64,000 nucleotides of DNA from Peptoniphilus duerdenii ATCC BAA-1640 (GCF_000146345.1 NZ_GL397071.1:1734645-1798644); one strand, 5' to 3'; shown: positions 14,837-23,929, numbered from the stretch's first letter. Notes: a model not told the origin generated them from the letters alone. A program made the numbers and translations.

Positions 14837-17353
14837 TTAATTCACCCCTTTGATTATCTTTAGAAGAGCCTCTAAACTCTTCGGCAAATACTTTTCAGCA
14901 AATTCTAGTTCGCTTCCACCACAGGTAACAGCACTCATGATATTTGCCCATGCTTCACTCGCAGTTTCGTAATCCCTGATTAAAGACTTCATATCTTTTT
15001 TTGCTTTTATTTTGTACCCTAACTCTTTAAAAGCATCCATTAATATTTTATCATAATCTTCTCCATAAAGATCTGCATAATATTTTATCTTGTTATATTT
15101 TCTGTTATAGTATTTTTCGCCATGACCCCAGCTAATTCTATATTTAGAGCCCTCAAACATTCCATCAATTGCATCTTGTATTCCTTTAGAGGCTTCTTCA
15201 TCTCTCAACTCTTCTACCAGTTTTTTAAAGCCTATTGATTTTAAATTCGCTTTATCTTCTCGTATAGCTTGCATAAATTCATCAGAGGAACTTAATAAGT
15301 CTTTCGCAGGAGCTAACGATTCAGGAATCACTTCTCTAATTTTTTTAAGATCAGTGTGAGTTAGGTCAGATGTTGCGTTGTGATCAAATGAGTGTCCATA
15401 TTCATGAGCAACAGTCGAAAATTTATTTATTCCAGATTTAACTTCTTCCTCACTATTAATGCTTATTGACAACTCATTTCTTGCACTATTATAACATCCC
15501 TTGTCAGATATATATACGTGATTAATTTCATCTCCATACTTTTTATAAAGTTTCTGTATATCTTCATTTGTGTTTTCAGATATTATCTTTTTAAATTCTT
15601 TGTAGTCGTCTTCTTTAAATACTTTTTTAAGTTTAGGAAGCTCAATTTCTTCGTTTACATTATACCCATTATTGAGAATTAAATCAGCTTTAAAATAAAA
15701 TTGTCCTTGTTCTTGAGTCATTTCTTTGATTACAAACTTTTGACCTCTCGCAAGCAGTACCTCTCTTTGTTCTGAATCAGCAATATCAAAATCTTTTAAA
15801 TCTACACCCTTAATTCCATCGGGTACATTAAACTCTATTACGCAAGACTTTGAACTTCCTGTAAATCCTTGAAATTCCAAGGCTATATCTTTACTTTTTG
15901 TTGTAGAAAGGAACCCTTTGTCTACTATTTCTTTGCCTTGTATGTTTTTTAGATACTTTTCCATAATCTCTTTAGCACGCTTTGAATCATCTCCGTAGAA
16001 ATAAGCACCTCTTAAATCATCATAATCGAAATCGCTTATATCTCCTATAATCGCGGATACATCCACAGATCTATATAGTGTTTTTTCTTTTACATTTTGT
16101 AATGTAGTTGCTTGGTCTAGCCGCTCAAGATAAATTTTATCATCTTCAGTAAATACGATATCTGGAGATCGTCCTCTAAGGTAGTTATTTATCCACATAC
16201 CATCGCCAGATACATAGTAGTCAAGTGCATCGTCAGTTTCTGCCTTAGTGTATTTTTGTGGTGGTTCTACAGTCTCACTAGGAATGTTACTCTTTTCGCT
16301 ATCAATCGGAAGCCCTTCTACATACTTTTTATGCCAATCTTCATAGGTTAAGTTTTCCACAGGTTCACTTTCCCCACTCTCTGGATCCCTTGCCATTCTT
16401 CCTATACCTTGGTCAATTTCTTTTTCAAATTCATCACCAAAATATGGCACTGTATCGCTTCTACAGTTCGGATGGAATGGTGGAGCAGTGATACCTATTC
16501 TGTAGTCTTTATAGTCAAAGATTTTAGAGTCCATGCTCCTACATATGTCACTAGTCTTTAAATCCAGTGTAGCTAGTATCTGATACTGCTTGACTCCTAG
16601 CTTCTCATAGGAATCTTGAGTAGCTTTAGCATTAACCGCCGCAGTTTCTGTGAAGACTAGCCTTGAAGCTGAAGCCTTTGATACATCGAATAGCCTTTGA
16701 ATATTTCTTGCTGATTCTTTTGGACTATTTCCTCTAGCTATGTCTCGGATTAAATTGTCTCTTAGGGATGTAGTGAGCTTTTCACCTCTACCCCAGATTC
16801 TCTCTGAAAATTCTTGTCCGTCACTAGTCCATGGATTTTTTATAAGCGTATTTAACTCGCTTTTATTGACTGATTGCACCGACTTATAGCCTGTAATCCT
16901 TTGAAGTTCGTAGAGTTCTTTATAGTATCTTTTCTCGTAGGTACCGCCTAAGTGTGCAAAGAGTCCTTTTTCTTCACGGCTCATAAGTCCTGCTACTGTC
17001 TTTTTAAGCTCTACTTCCATAGCTTGAAGTCGTGAGATCCTGACTCTTCTTGAAATGATGTTTAATTCTCTTTCAGTGTCAACATTGATTTTCCCAGTAG
17101 CTTTCTTAATAAAGTCATCGAGACTGTCTTTGAAGATCTTCTTTTCTCTGTCATTTAATAGCTTCTTAGCCTCTGCCAGTGAGATTTCTCCAGCTTCTTC
17201 TTGAAGTTTTAAAAGCTGTGAATAGATACTATCTTGAATCTTTTCCGTCTCGGTGTCATAGATCTTTCTAAGTTCTCTTACATAACTTTCAGAGTCTCGG
17301 AAGACTTCTCTATTTAATCTTTCTATTCTCTGATCCCAATAATTGGTGGTCAT
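14837..17353 (-). CDS. MuF head protein fused to ADP-ribosyltransferase and zincin domains (polymorphic toxin)
   Basis: 838 residues from the ATG at 17353 (a GTG at 17362 is the alternative). Residues 1-315 are a MuF/SPP1 gp7-like minor head protein: VFTETAAVNAKATQDSYEKL, CRSMDSKIF and the end motif APPFHPNCRSD. About 365-560 is an ADP-ribosyltransferase of the R-S-E type: Arg428 in TLYRSVD, Ser483-Thr485 in GFLSTTKS, and Gln529-x-Glu531 in EQREVLLARGQKF. About 570-838 is a second domain with H650-E-Y-G-H654 and a later Glu800 in SEAWANIMSA, the pattern of a gluzincin-like metallopeptidase. MuF-linked toxins are a known class in temperate phages; two enzymatic modules in one chain is unusual. 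It overlaps the portal gene and precedes a candidate immunity ORF. A role as a virion-delivered effector is inference. Confidence 0.88.
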   Translation of the reverse strand: MTTNYWDQRIERLNREVFRDSESYVRELRKIYDTETEKIQDSIYSQLLKLQEEAGEISLAEAKKLLNDREKKIFKDSLDDFIKKATGKINVDTERELNIISRRVRISRLQAMEVELKKTVAGLMSREEKGLFAHLGGTYEKRYYKELYELQRITGYKSVQSVNKSELNTLIKNPWTSDGQEFSERIWGRGEKLTTSLRDNLIRDIARGNSPKESARNIQRLFDVSKASASRLVFTETAAVNAKATQDSYEKLGVKQYQILATLDLKTSDICRSMDSKIFDYKDYRIGITAPPFHPNCRSDTVPYFGDEFEKEIDQGIGRMARDPESGESEPVENLTYEDWHKKYVEGLPIDSEKSNIPSETVEPPQKYTKAETDDALDYYVSGDGMWINNYLRGRSPDIVFTEDDKIYLERLDQATTLQNVKEKTLYRSVDVSAIIGDISDFDYDDLRGAYFYGDDSKRAKEIMEKYLKNIQGKEIVDKGFLSTTKSKDIALEFQGFTGSSKSCVIEFNVPDGIKGVDLKDFDIADSEQREVLLARGQKFVIKEMTQEQGQFYFKADLILNNGYNVNEEIELPKLKKVFKEDDYKEFKKIISENTNEDIQKLYKKYGDEINHVYISDKGCYNSARNELSISINSEEEVKSGINKFSTVAHEYGHSFDHNATSDLTHTDLKKIREVIPESLAPAKDLLSSSDEFMQAIREDKANLKSIGFKKLVEELRDEEASKGIQDAIDGMFEGSKYRISWGHGEKYYNRKYNKIKYYADLYGEDYDKILMDAFKELGYKIKAKKDMKSLIRDYETASEAWANIMSAVTCGGSELEFAEKYLPKSLEALLKIIKGVN

Positions 17354-18719
17354 GTCCTTCACCGCCTAGATCTTTATAATCATCAAAGTATTCAAGGCTC
17401 TTTTCCTTTTCTTTTTCTATTCTCTTCATCTCTTCATTTACATTTTCTACAAATGGATGTTCAGCAATTAAAGTCTCTTCAGAAATAATTCCTACTGAAT
17501 CTCTAATCATGTCGATAGTAGACTCATCATTTACCATGATTGACCTCTTAAAGTTTACATTTACATCAGAGAAATCAATACTTATAATCTCAGATATCCA
17601 AGAGAATAAATATTCAAAAGAAGCCGCAAACTCCAATTCTAAATCATTGGCATCCAGTTCCATATCTGAGTACATTGCCTTGATGTTTAAAGTATTCGGA
17701 GCATTACTAGTTCTATCATTATCCAAGTATAAGGATCTTGCATTGTGAGCAATAGCTTTTTTAATTAGCTCTATAATAACTTTGTAGTTTTCTGCATTGA
17801 CTGTAACTTCAAGTGTATCTACACCGCCTTGAGATCCATCAGCGGTCCTGACCTTAATTGCTGAATACTGTGCCAGTTTTTCTCTAAATTCCGCCAAATC
17901 TTCACCCTCATAGTTCTTAAGTACAAGGATTGAGTTCATAGGATTTTCAAACAAGTTGTCAGCATAGTTAGATAGTAGCAGGTTAAGTGCATCTTGTAGA
18001 CATCTAACTCTTTCTAATAGAGTGATCTCATTAGGCTGCTTAAAATATACGAAAGGCAGCTTTTTATAGCTGTACATAGTGCCGTCTTTTTCGAGATATT
18101 GTTCATCTTTTAAATACTTGAGTCTTCCGTCTTTGTAATCAAAGACTTTTATAAAGTTTAAAGTATAAAGATAAACATAAGTTTTAACTTCAAGTTTGCC
18201 ATTTTCAAATTCTGTTTCTGTTACCACTCTAATCACTGCATCTAATGACTCATGGTTATCATCTGACCATTCAGGGATCACTGTCATTGGATCCAGTCTC
18301 TTATACTTGATATCTTTACCATCCGTGGATAAGTACATCCAGCCTATAGAGGTGTTATATGAGTCTATAGCAATTCTATTCAAAGTTCTCATAAATCTCT
18401 TATCTACAAAATCATCTAAGTACTTCACCGCTTCTTTATTCTTTGAATTTATATTCGGCTTTCTTGAAAGTACATAGTTTCTCTTTTGGTCCAAGGATCT
18501 AGAATACTGATTATCTTTGATTATCGTGTTCGGTAAATTTCTCATGGAGATGATTTTTCCATTTTGACCAAGTATAGCTCTCTTTTTCTCGTCTATTGCA
18601 TGTCTATAATGATAATAGTCAATCCCTGCCTGCATCTTTATTTTCTTTTCTTCAAATTCTGATATTTTGATCTCGACATATTTCGTGAGATCGTCAATTT
18701 TTAATTCTTCTAAATTCAA
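17310..18719 (-). CDS. Portal protein (SPP1 gp6-like)
   Basis: 469 residues. Features: HYRHAIDEKKRAILGQNGK, NTIIKDNQYSRSLDQKRNYVL near the N-terminus, WMYLSTDGKDIKYKRLDP, and LQDALNLLLSNYADNLFENP with DRTSNAPNTLNIKAMYSDME, all typical of the SPP1-type portal. It forms the dodecameric DNA gate and binds the terminase. The gene sits 12 nt after the large terminase and overlaps the MuF gene by 44 nt. Confidence 0.92.
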   Translation of the reverse strand: MNLEELKIDDLTKYVEIKISEFEEKKIKMQAGIDYYHYRHAIDEKKRAILGQNGKIISMRNLPNTIIKDNQYSRSLDQKRNYVLSRKPNINSKNKEAVKYLDDFVDKRFMRTLNRIAIDSYNTSIGWMYLSTDGKDIKYKRLDPMTVIPEWSDDNHESLDAVIRVVTETEFENGKLEVKTYVYLYTLNFIKVFDYKDGRLKYLKDEQYLEKDGTMYSYKKLPFVYFKQPNEITLLERVRCLQDALNLLLSNYADNLFENPMNSILVLKNYEGEDLAEFREKLAQYSAIKVRTADGSQGGVDTLEVTVNAENYKVIIELIKKAIAHNARSLYLDNDRTSNAPNTLNIKAMYSDMELDANDLELEFAASFEYLFSWISEIISIDFSDVNVNFKRSIMVNDESTIDMIRDSVGIISEETLIAEHPFVENVNEEMKRIEKEKEKSLEYFDDYKDLGGEGHDHQLLGSENRKIK

Positions 18720-18730
18720 ATGTTCACCTC

Positions 18731-19897
18731 CTAAAAGCCAATAAGTGAGCCTCTCATATCTTCAGATAGGCTGTACCTTGTGGCATCTATCGCGTGATTG
18801 TCTTTATCTTCCAGTTTATTCTTCGGATTGCCGTCTTTATCGACTGCATAATCAATATTTTCAAATTCCTTAGCAGTGTTCGGGCATCTCTTCGGATCTA
18901 TGATGATTTCTTCTACGTCATCTAGCCACTTTTCTCCATACTCGACTGACCCTGGTCTCTTATTTGCACCATAAATCTTTAATCCATACTCCCACATTTC
19001 GTCGATTGACTTCGGCTCTGCAGAGTCGGCTATGATTTTACAATCATTCCAACCATTTGCTTTAATCTTTGCCGCCGCTTCTCTATTTGATAGCTTCACT
19101 CTATATAGTTCATCAAAGATGTAGATCCTTCTTCTAGTTTTGTCATAATGTAGCCTAATAAAGGCAAAAGGATCATTAGCATAACCCCAGTCAATGCCTT
19201 GTCTTATATTGTCAAAGTTTAAAAGTTCCTTTGTAGATATCTCCCTGAATACTAAATTATCAAAAGGCACTACACCTGAACCTATAGGCTCACCAAGATA
19301 TTCCCACCGATATTTCAAAGGTTTAGTATTTTTTATATGCTCGGCTTCATTTTTAAAGGCTTGAGAGATATATGGATTATCTAAGTATGTTGAGTGATGT
19401 ACAAAAGTATTCTCAGCTAAGAATGTTGTCTCGTACCTCTTATTGACCCATGATTGCTTTCTTTTCGGTGGATTGTATGTGTAATAAAACTTATATTCCA
19501 GTCCATCTTCAAGTTCTCCACGTAAGATAGAGTTCTCAATCATAGAGACTTCATCTTCAGTCTTAAATTCTGCAAGCTCCTCAATCCATAGCCTAGCTAT
19601 AGGATACTTAGCCATTTTAATGGATTTAATCTTCGCAGGATCATCTGCCCCTCTAAATATGATTGAATTTCCTCTTGGAGTGTATGTAATCTTCAGAGGA
19701 CTTATATTGAGTTTAAAGTATTCACCTAAGTTTAATTGGTCAATAGCTTCTTTAATCTGCTCGTAACATGATTCCTGAAGTGTATTTCCTACCTTCCTCA
19801 CGCATAAAACAGTGATCGGATATTTAATAATATCTAGGATTATTTCTTGGGCTATAAAAGATGATTTCCCTGAGGCTCTACCCCCCCTTGAGTACAT
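18731..19897 (-). pseudogene. Terminase large subunit (PBSX type), frameshifted at Walker A
   Basis: The open frame of 388 residues begins at an ATG (19897) without a ribosome site, immediately before Walker A (GGRASGKSS). Walker B is in IARLWIEELAEF; the C-terminal nuclease domain follows with Asp residues near VRQGIDWGYAN-like IDWGYANDPFAF and IIADSAEPKS. The normal N-terminus is present in another frame (19982-19878) and ends YVLKGG-stop inside a run of seven Gs. With six Gs the two parts would join as YVLKGGRASGKSS and give about 418 residues, the family's usual length. So this is either a broken gene, a homopolymer error, or a site of frameshifting. Confidence 0.85.
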
Positions 19898-19982
19898 ACT
19901 TTAAAAATTTACTTTTTTTAATTTCTTTATGCACAGGGATAAAACTTTCAGTGAAGACTGTGGATAACTTAATCTGTGTCAT
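19878..19982 (-). pseudogene. N-terminal fragment of terminase large subunit
   Basis: 34 codons from the ATG at 19982, which overlaps the end of the small-subunit gene by 14 nt, as is normal for this pair. The peptide MTQIKLSTVFTESFIP then VHKEIKKSKFLKYVLKGG is the expected start of a PBSX-type large terminase. It stops at TAG directly after the G7 run (19881-19887). Confidence 0.85.
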
Positions 19983-20397
19983 CGATGATCACCACTTTAT
20001 CATTTGATTCGAGTTCTACTTTATCGGTCCACATACCAAACCTTTTTCCTATAAGCTCTGCAGCTTTAATTTTATCTGAAGCATTGAGCTCAATATTTGT
20101 AATCTTTTGAGCACATTTTCCAACTCCTATAAGTGTTTGTTGAGTTTCTTGCCCTCTAACTACTGATGTTAAATATCTAAGTACTTCTCTTTGGTCAGCT
20201 ATAAGTTCTTCGTCAAGCTCTTTCATTCGCTCTTCGATATAGTCTTTCATGTCCTGAGTAGCAAAAAGACGGCATGAATTTGCTCTTGCCGTCTCTCTGT
20301 TTTTAACATTTTTATAAAATTTTAAGTAACTTTCTGTTTTGTTGCCTGTGATAATATAGTCGTCGGCAACCTGTTTCTGTTTAATTGTCAAAGCCAT
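19969..20397 (-). CDS. Terminase small subunit
   Basis: 142 residues from the ATG at 20397, preceded by AAAAGGGGTGAT; an upstream in-frame ATG at 20523 lies in the terminator and is rejected. MALTIKQKQVADDYIITGNK then ANSCRLFATQDMKDYIEER is the terminase_2 (XtmA) pattern: an N-terminal HTH that binds pac/cos DNA and a region for oligomerisation. It recognises phage DNA and hands it to the large subunit. Confidence 0.9.
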   Translation of the reverse strand: MALTIKQKQVADDYIITGNKTESYLKFYKNVKNRETARANSCRLFATQDMKDYIEERMKELDEELIADQREVLRYLTSVVRGQETQQTLIGVGKCAQKITNIELNASDKIKAAELIGKRFGMWTDKVELESNDKVVIIDDTD

Positions 20398-20492
20398 ACC
20401 ATCACCCCTTTTAAAATAAACAAGTCTATTATCCCGCCCCTGTGTGCAATATCTTGACTTGTAGCACTGCCCCCTCAAAATATGAGTAACCA

Positions 20493-20520
20493 TTAAAAAA
20501 GCAGCCCTCGGCTGCTCTTT
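20493..20520 (-). terminator. Terminator after late regulator gene
   Basis: Minus-strand reading: AGCAGCC-GAG-GGCTGCT followed by T6. It closes the early operon about 100 nt after the sigma-like regulator and just before the terminase genes, so the late operon needs its own promoter in 20398-20492. Confidence 0.88.
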
Positions 20521-20617
20521 CATAAGATGTATAAGAAGGAAAAAAAGTTTTACTACTTCAATTTATATATTAGCATAGAAATTTCGCCCAAATCGCCCAA
20601 AATTAAAAATGACATAA

Positions 20618-21019
20618 TTATTTTAAATTTAAATATCTATCATGTATCTTTCGAGCGTAACTTTCGTGAGGACTTCCAAGCTCTCTACTTATCTTCTGCC
20701 AGCTATAGCCGTCTATGTACCTCTTTTCAAAGATATACCTCACGTAGCTATCATCTATGCTGCTGATATACTCCTCTATCTCCACCTTTGCTTTTTTAGC
20801 TTTTATAAGTCTACTTTTAAGTACTTTATAGAGCTTTTTTTTATGTTTCGAATAAGAGAGCCCTTGAATCTCTTTGTGAATCTCCTGATAAGGAAATTCG
20901 GGATTTGAGGCTTTTACTATGTCAGTAACTGTAGTATCTTTTGCCTTTTTAATTTTTTCGCTGAGGTCGTCAATCTCTTTTCTTAATACTAAATATTGCA
21001 TAAGTTTTTCCCTATTCAC
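20618..21019 (-). CDS. Sigma-70 region-4-like late transcription regulator (ArpU/DUF1492-like)
   Basis: 133 residues from a GTG at 21019 with AAGGAG 7 nt upstream. The C-terminal 45 residues, YIFEKRYIDGYSWQKISREL, form a sigma region-4-like HTH; the N-terminal half is a coiled coil. ArpU/RinA-like proteins at the early/late boundary activate packaging and structural genes. Here it is the last gene before a terminator and the terminase operon, which suits that role. Confidence 0.8.
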   Translation of the reverse strand: MNREKLMQYLVLRKEIDDLSEKIKKAKDTTVTDIVKASNPEFPYQEIHKEIQGLSYSKHKKKLYKVLKSRLIKAKKAKVEIEEYISSIDDSYVRYIFEKRYIDGYSWQKISRELGSPHESYARKIHDRYLNLK

Positions 21020-21022
21020 TCT

Positions 21023-21196
21023 CTACTCCTTATACAGCTTCCTCTCTCTTAGATAGTCAAAGTACTCTTTTTCTTTATCTCTTTTCTTTCGGATAGCCCC
21101 TATCATCATCTTATAGTTTTTATATCTTCGGCACTTACTATGGCAGCCAACTTCTCTATAGTCGCAATCTCTGCATACTTCTTCTAAATTTCTCAT
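21023..21196 (-). CDS. Small Cys-rich phage protein
   Basis: 57 residues if started at the ATG at 21196 (GGTGA upstream); an ATG at 21226 would add ten. EEVCRDCDYREVGCHSKCRRY holds four Cys plus one His in a short knuckle-like arrangement (C-x2-C-x6-C-x3-C), so a zinc-binding site is likely. The rest is a basic helix. Such small Cys-rich ORFs are common before late regulators in Firmicutes phages; function unknown. Confidence 0.7.
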   Translation of the reverse strand: MRNLEEVCRDCDYREVGCHSKCRRYKNYKMMIGAIRKKRDKEKEYFDYLRERKLYKE

Positions 21197-21235
21197 TTCA
21201 CCAAATCCATTAGCAATTGTTAGCATTTTTGCTTC

Positions 21236-21577
21236 TCAAGTCTCTATAAAATCATATTTTTCTCCATATTTTTTTAAAAATATTTTCTTTTTGATCTTAT
21301 AGACTTCAGTCCTGACCCCTTTCACGTCCTCTACTATGCAAGTTTTCTTCTCACAATCCCAGTACATGAAATCAGCTATATACTCAATCTTTCTTTGAGC
21401 CTTGCCTTTATACTCAAATTTATCTTGAAGCAGGAAATTAGGCTGCAAGCATAGATCTTTAATAACCCCTGCTCTTTCTAAGAGTTTTAATTCTTGGTAT
21501 CTTGCAGCTTCTTTTCTACTGTCGAAGGTGATTCCGTCTACTTCAGTTTTCTTAGATCTATATTTCCTGTAAGCCAT
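21236..21577 (-). CDS. DUF1064 nuclease-like protein
   Basis: 113 residues. MAYRKYRSKKTEVDGITFDS, SRKEAARYQELKLLERAG, IADFMYWD and VEDVKGVRTEVYKIKKK match DUF1064, a PD-(D/E)xK-type endonuclease family in phages: Glu29 region, Asp of IADF, and EDVKG supply the active site. Likely resolves branched recombination or replication intermediates. It overlaps the helicase-loader gene by 20 nt. Confidence 0.87.
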   Translation of the reverse strand: MAYRKYRSKKTEVDGITFDSRKEAARYQELKLLERAGVIKDLCLQPNFLLQDKFEYKGKAQRKIEYIADFMYWDCEKKTCIVEDVKGVRTEVYKIKKKIFLKKYGEKYDFIET

Positions 21578-22133
21578 CTCTGCCTCGATCTAAATATTTA
21601 TTGATCAATTCATCCATCCGCCTTTTACCCTCAATCTCAATTGCAAGCTGTCTCTTTTTTGTAGATTCAGGAAGCATGCCATAATACTTCTTTTGCTCGG
21701 CATAGTTAGTGTATGCCATCCTAAATTGCCCCCTAATCACTTCAAGATTCTCACTCAAACAGATCTCTTTAAAGCCTAGTCTTCTAGTCACTTCGGCGGC
21801 GGTCCTATCCTGCTCACTTATCCACTCTAGAGCCTCATCTTCTCTGTATGATCCAAATTTTCTTATAGCACGCAAAGCAAGTCCAAAGGCATCTGACCAA
21901 TCACGGATTTTTTCATCGGATAAATTAAATATATTTTCTCTGATCTCTGCAATTGTAGGCGGAAATTTAGCTGTCATGATGTGCTTCTCAAATGCAAGAG
22001 AAACTATATCATCAGATACATCAGCTAGGGCTTTAAGCCATATTTCCATGCCCTCTTTACTTTCAATAAACTTAAACTGTGGATAGGCAGCTCTAACTGC
22101 TTTTACAATCCTGCCAAATTTGTCTATATTCAT
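21558..22133 (-). CDS. Replicative helicase loader/inhibitor (G39P-like)
   Basis: 191 residues. The N-terminal IVKAVRAAYPQFKF, WLKALADVSDDIVSLAFEKH and FPPTIAEIRE pattern is typical of the G39P-like loader/inhibitor of phage helicases. The C-terminal half is a basic helical tail. It is coupled (4-nt overlap) to the DnaD-like initiator upstream, and together they would recruit the host DnaB/DnaC helicase to the phage origin. Confidence 0.82.
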   Translation of the reverse strand: MNIDKFGRIVKAVRAAYPQFKFIESKEGMEIWLKALADVSDDIVSLAFEKHIMTAKFPPTIAEIRENIFNLSDEKIRDWSDAFGLALRAIRKFGSYREDEALEWISEQDRTAAEVTRRLGFKEICLSENLEVIRGQFRMAYTNYAEQKKYYGMLPESTKKRQLAIEIEGKRRMDELINKYLDRGRDGLQEI

Positions 22134-23014
22134 TTCTTCTCCAACTTTCTTTTAATGCTTTCAGTCCACTGATCCACTTGATCATAGTATCTCTCAGTGT
22201 CTGTTTGACTATCCTTTTTCTTGAATTGACTATCTTTGCCATTAGAAGTCCATCTCATGAGTATACCTCGGATATAGGTAAGACTTAGTTTTCCGCCATC
22301 AGCAGCAATCTTAAACGCTTCCTCTATCCAGGTCGTAGGATAAGTGTTCGTAAATTCTATCAGTGTGTCTTTAACGGACGGACTGATGTTCTGAAATCCA
22401 GAGTAATTATATAAATCCACCACCTTTTTAAATTTTTCTTGGTCAATTTCTGCATCAAAAGAAGCAGTATTATATATATTATTAATACTAGGTGGTGTAT
22501 TATATACTTTACTTTTATTTAATTTACTATCCTTTACTATACTTTGTGTACCTTTGTATACATTTTTCTGATTTATGTATACATCAATTCCATTAATGTC
22601 TACATAAACTACATTAGTATACTCATCAATATTTATTAAAGAATAATCTTTTATAATCTTGACTTCTTTTCTTCTCTCACAGGCTTTCAAATATCTTTCT
22701 TGAATCCCTTTAGAAGTTAAGATTTTAAATTTACTACAGAGTTTTTTTTCAAAGAAACCAACTTGGACCAACTTACTAATGATCTCTTTAGTGGCACCCT
22801 CGGTAATCCCAACTGTGTCAGCAATTACAAAAGGTAAATCTTCGCTAAGCTTGATATAGTAGCCCTCATCTTCATATATAGAAGACAAGAGGGCTAATAT
22901 CACGGCTATAGAATTAGCTCCGCAAGCCATCAGCACCCTACGCACCTTGATGTCTCTTAAAAACGCTGTATCAAGGGGAAAGTAACTGATACCCACTGCT
23001 ATTTTCCTTGCCAT
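22130..23014 (-). CDS. DnaD-type replication initiator
   Basis: 294 residues. The N-terminus (GISYFPLDTAFLRDIKVRRV ... AVILALLSSIYEDEGYY) is the Lin1244/Lin1753-like winged-helix domain, and about 190-265 is a DnaD domain ending IEEAFKIAADGGKLSLTYIRGILMRW, the conserved ...YI..IL..W motif. It binds the phage origin. The link between the domains is AT-rich and contains two TGTATACA palindromes 21 bp apart, a candidate internal origin. Confidence 0.88.
   Translation of the reverse strand: MARKIAVGISYFPLDTAFLRDIKVRRVLMACGANSIAVILALLSSIYEDEGYYIKLSEDLPFVIADTVGITEGATKEIISKLVQVGFFEKKLCSKFKILTSKGIQERYLKACERRKEVKIIKDYSLINIDEYTNVVYVDINGIDVYINQKNVYKGTQSIVKDSKLNKSKVYNTPPSINNIYNTASFDAEIDQEKFKKVVDLYNYSGFQNISPSVKDTLIEFTNTYPTTWIEEAFKIAADGGKLSLTYIRGILMRWTSNGKDSQFKKKDSQTDTERYYDQVDQWTESIKRKLEKK
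22555..22583. other. Paired TGTATACA palindromes, candidate replication origin element
   Basis: TGTATACA, a perfect 8-bp palindrome, occurs at 22555-22562 and 22576-22583, two helical turns apart, inside the linker of the DnaD-type initiator gene and next to an AT-rich stretch (about 22470-22550). Phage origins often lie inside the initiator gene. Two copies only, so evidence is limited. Confidence 0.35.
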
Positions 23015-23064
23015 ACTTAATTCCTCCTATTTTTTCTTATTTAGTTATTCTTAATAAATATTAT

Positions 23065-23919
23065 TTAAAAAGGAAGTTCTTCTTCGTTAATTTCAAAATT
23101 ATTATCTTCATCTTGTAGATCTTTAAAATCAGGATCCACATCTTCATACTCAATAACTTCTTCGTCTTCTAGCTTCTTTTTAGTAGCTTCAGCTATAAGC
23201 TTCTCATACTCATCTACTTTTATTTTCGCTGCATCGTTGTAGCCTTTAGATTTACAGAAATCTACAATGGCATCTTCTCCCAGTGTTTTTAAAAGTAAAT
23301 TAAATTGCTCTTTTGATATTGTAGGAGCCTTAACCTTTACTCCATCTGTAGGAAGTACTTCCTCATTAACTCCCATTTCAGAAGAGTCATATAAACCTTG
23401 ATAATCTTCAGGAAATGCCTCTCTAAGTGCTTGTACCAGTGCAACCTTTCTAATCATAGTAGCAGGCTTAGATGCCCATGTTGACTTACCTGTGTTGTAC
23501 TCATCAAAAGCTACTGTGTGATAAAAATCTGTGCCATTTGTAAATTCAACCTTGCACCAAGCACCCACTAAAGATTCAACTTGTTTCGCATAAAAGGATC
23601 CAGGTCTTTCTTCAATGTTGCCAGTCTTACCGAGGACAATAACCCCTGCAGTATAGCCTTTAAAGTTTTCATTTGCAGAAGCTCTTTTAATGAAAAAGTC
23701 TTTGCCCACGATCATATTTGCAGGTTTATCTCCAAATTTCACTAAGTAGGCATCTCTTAAAAATGGATTTAACTTTTGATACTTACAAAGATTTATAAAT
23801 AGCTCTAACTCTTGATCAGTAACCTTGTCAGCATCTCCACTGACAAGGTAATTTTTAATCGTTTGTTTGTCTAATTGAACTTCACCATTAGACGTTTCAT
23901 ACTTTACAATGTTTGCCAT
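23065..23919 (-). CDS. Bet/RecT-type single-strand annealing protein
   Basis: 284 residues. ELELFINLCKYQKLNPFLRD, VGKDFFIKRASANENFKGY, GAWCKVEFTNG, FDEYNTGKSTWASKPATMIRK and ALVQALREAFPEDYQGLYDSSE are the signature stretches of the Bet family. It coats and anneals single strands during phage recombination. The last 45 residues are acidic and probably disordered. AGGAG upstream of the ATG. No RecE-like exonuclease is in the window; the Gam-like gene lies upstream. Confidence 0.93.
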   Translation of the reverse strand: MANIVKYETSNGEVQLDKQTIKNYLVSGDADKVTDQELELFINLCKYQKLNPFLRDAYLVKFGDKPANMIVGKDFFIKRASANENFKGYTAGVIVLGKTGNIEERPGSFYAKQVESLVGAWCKVEFTNGTDFYHTVAFDEYNTGKSTWASKPATMIRKVALVQALREAFPEDYQGLYDSSEMGVNEEVLPTDGVKVKAPTISKEQFNLLLKTLGEDAIVDFCKSKGYNDAAKIKVDEYEKLIAEATKKKLEDEEVIEYEDVDPDFKDLQDEDNNFEINEEELPF

Positions 23920-23929
23920 TTTTTTCTCC

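Noticed and set aside
20527..20908. Plus-strand frames opposite the sigma-like regulator
   Set aside because: The minus-strand gene has a clear HTH and ribosome site; the plus frames have neither.
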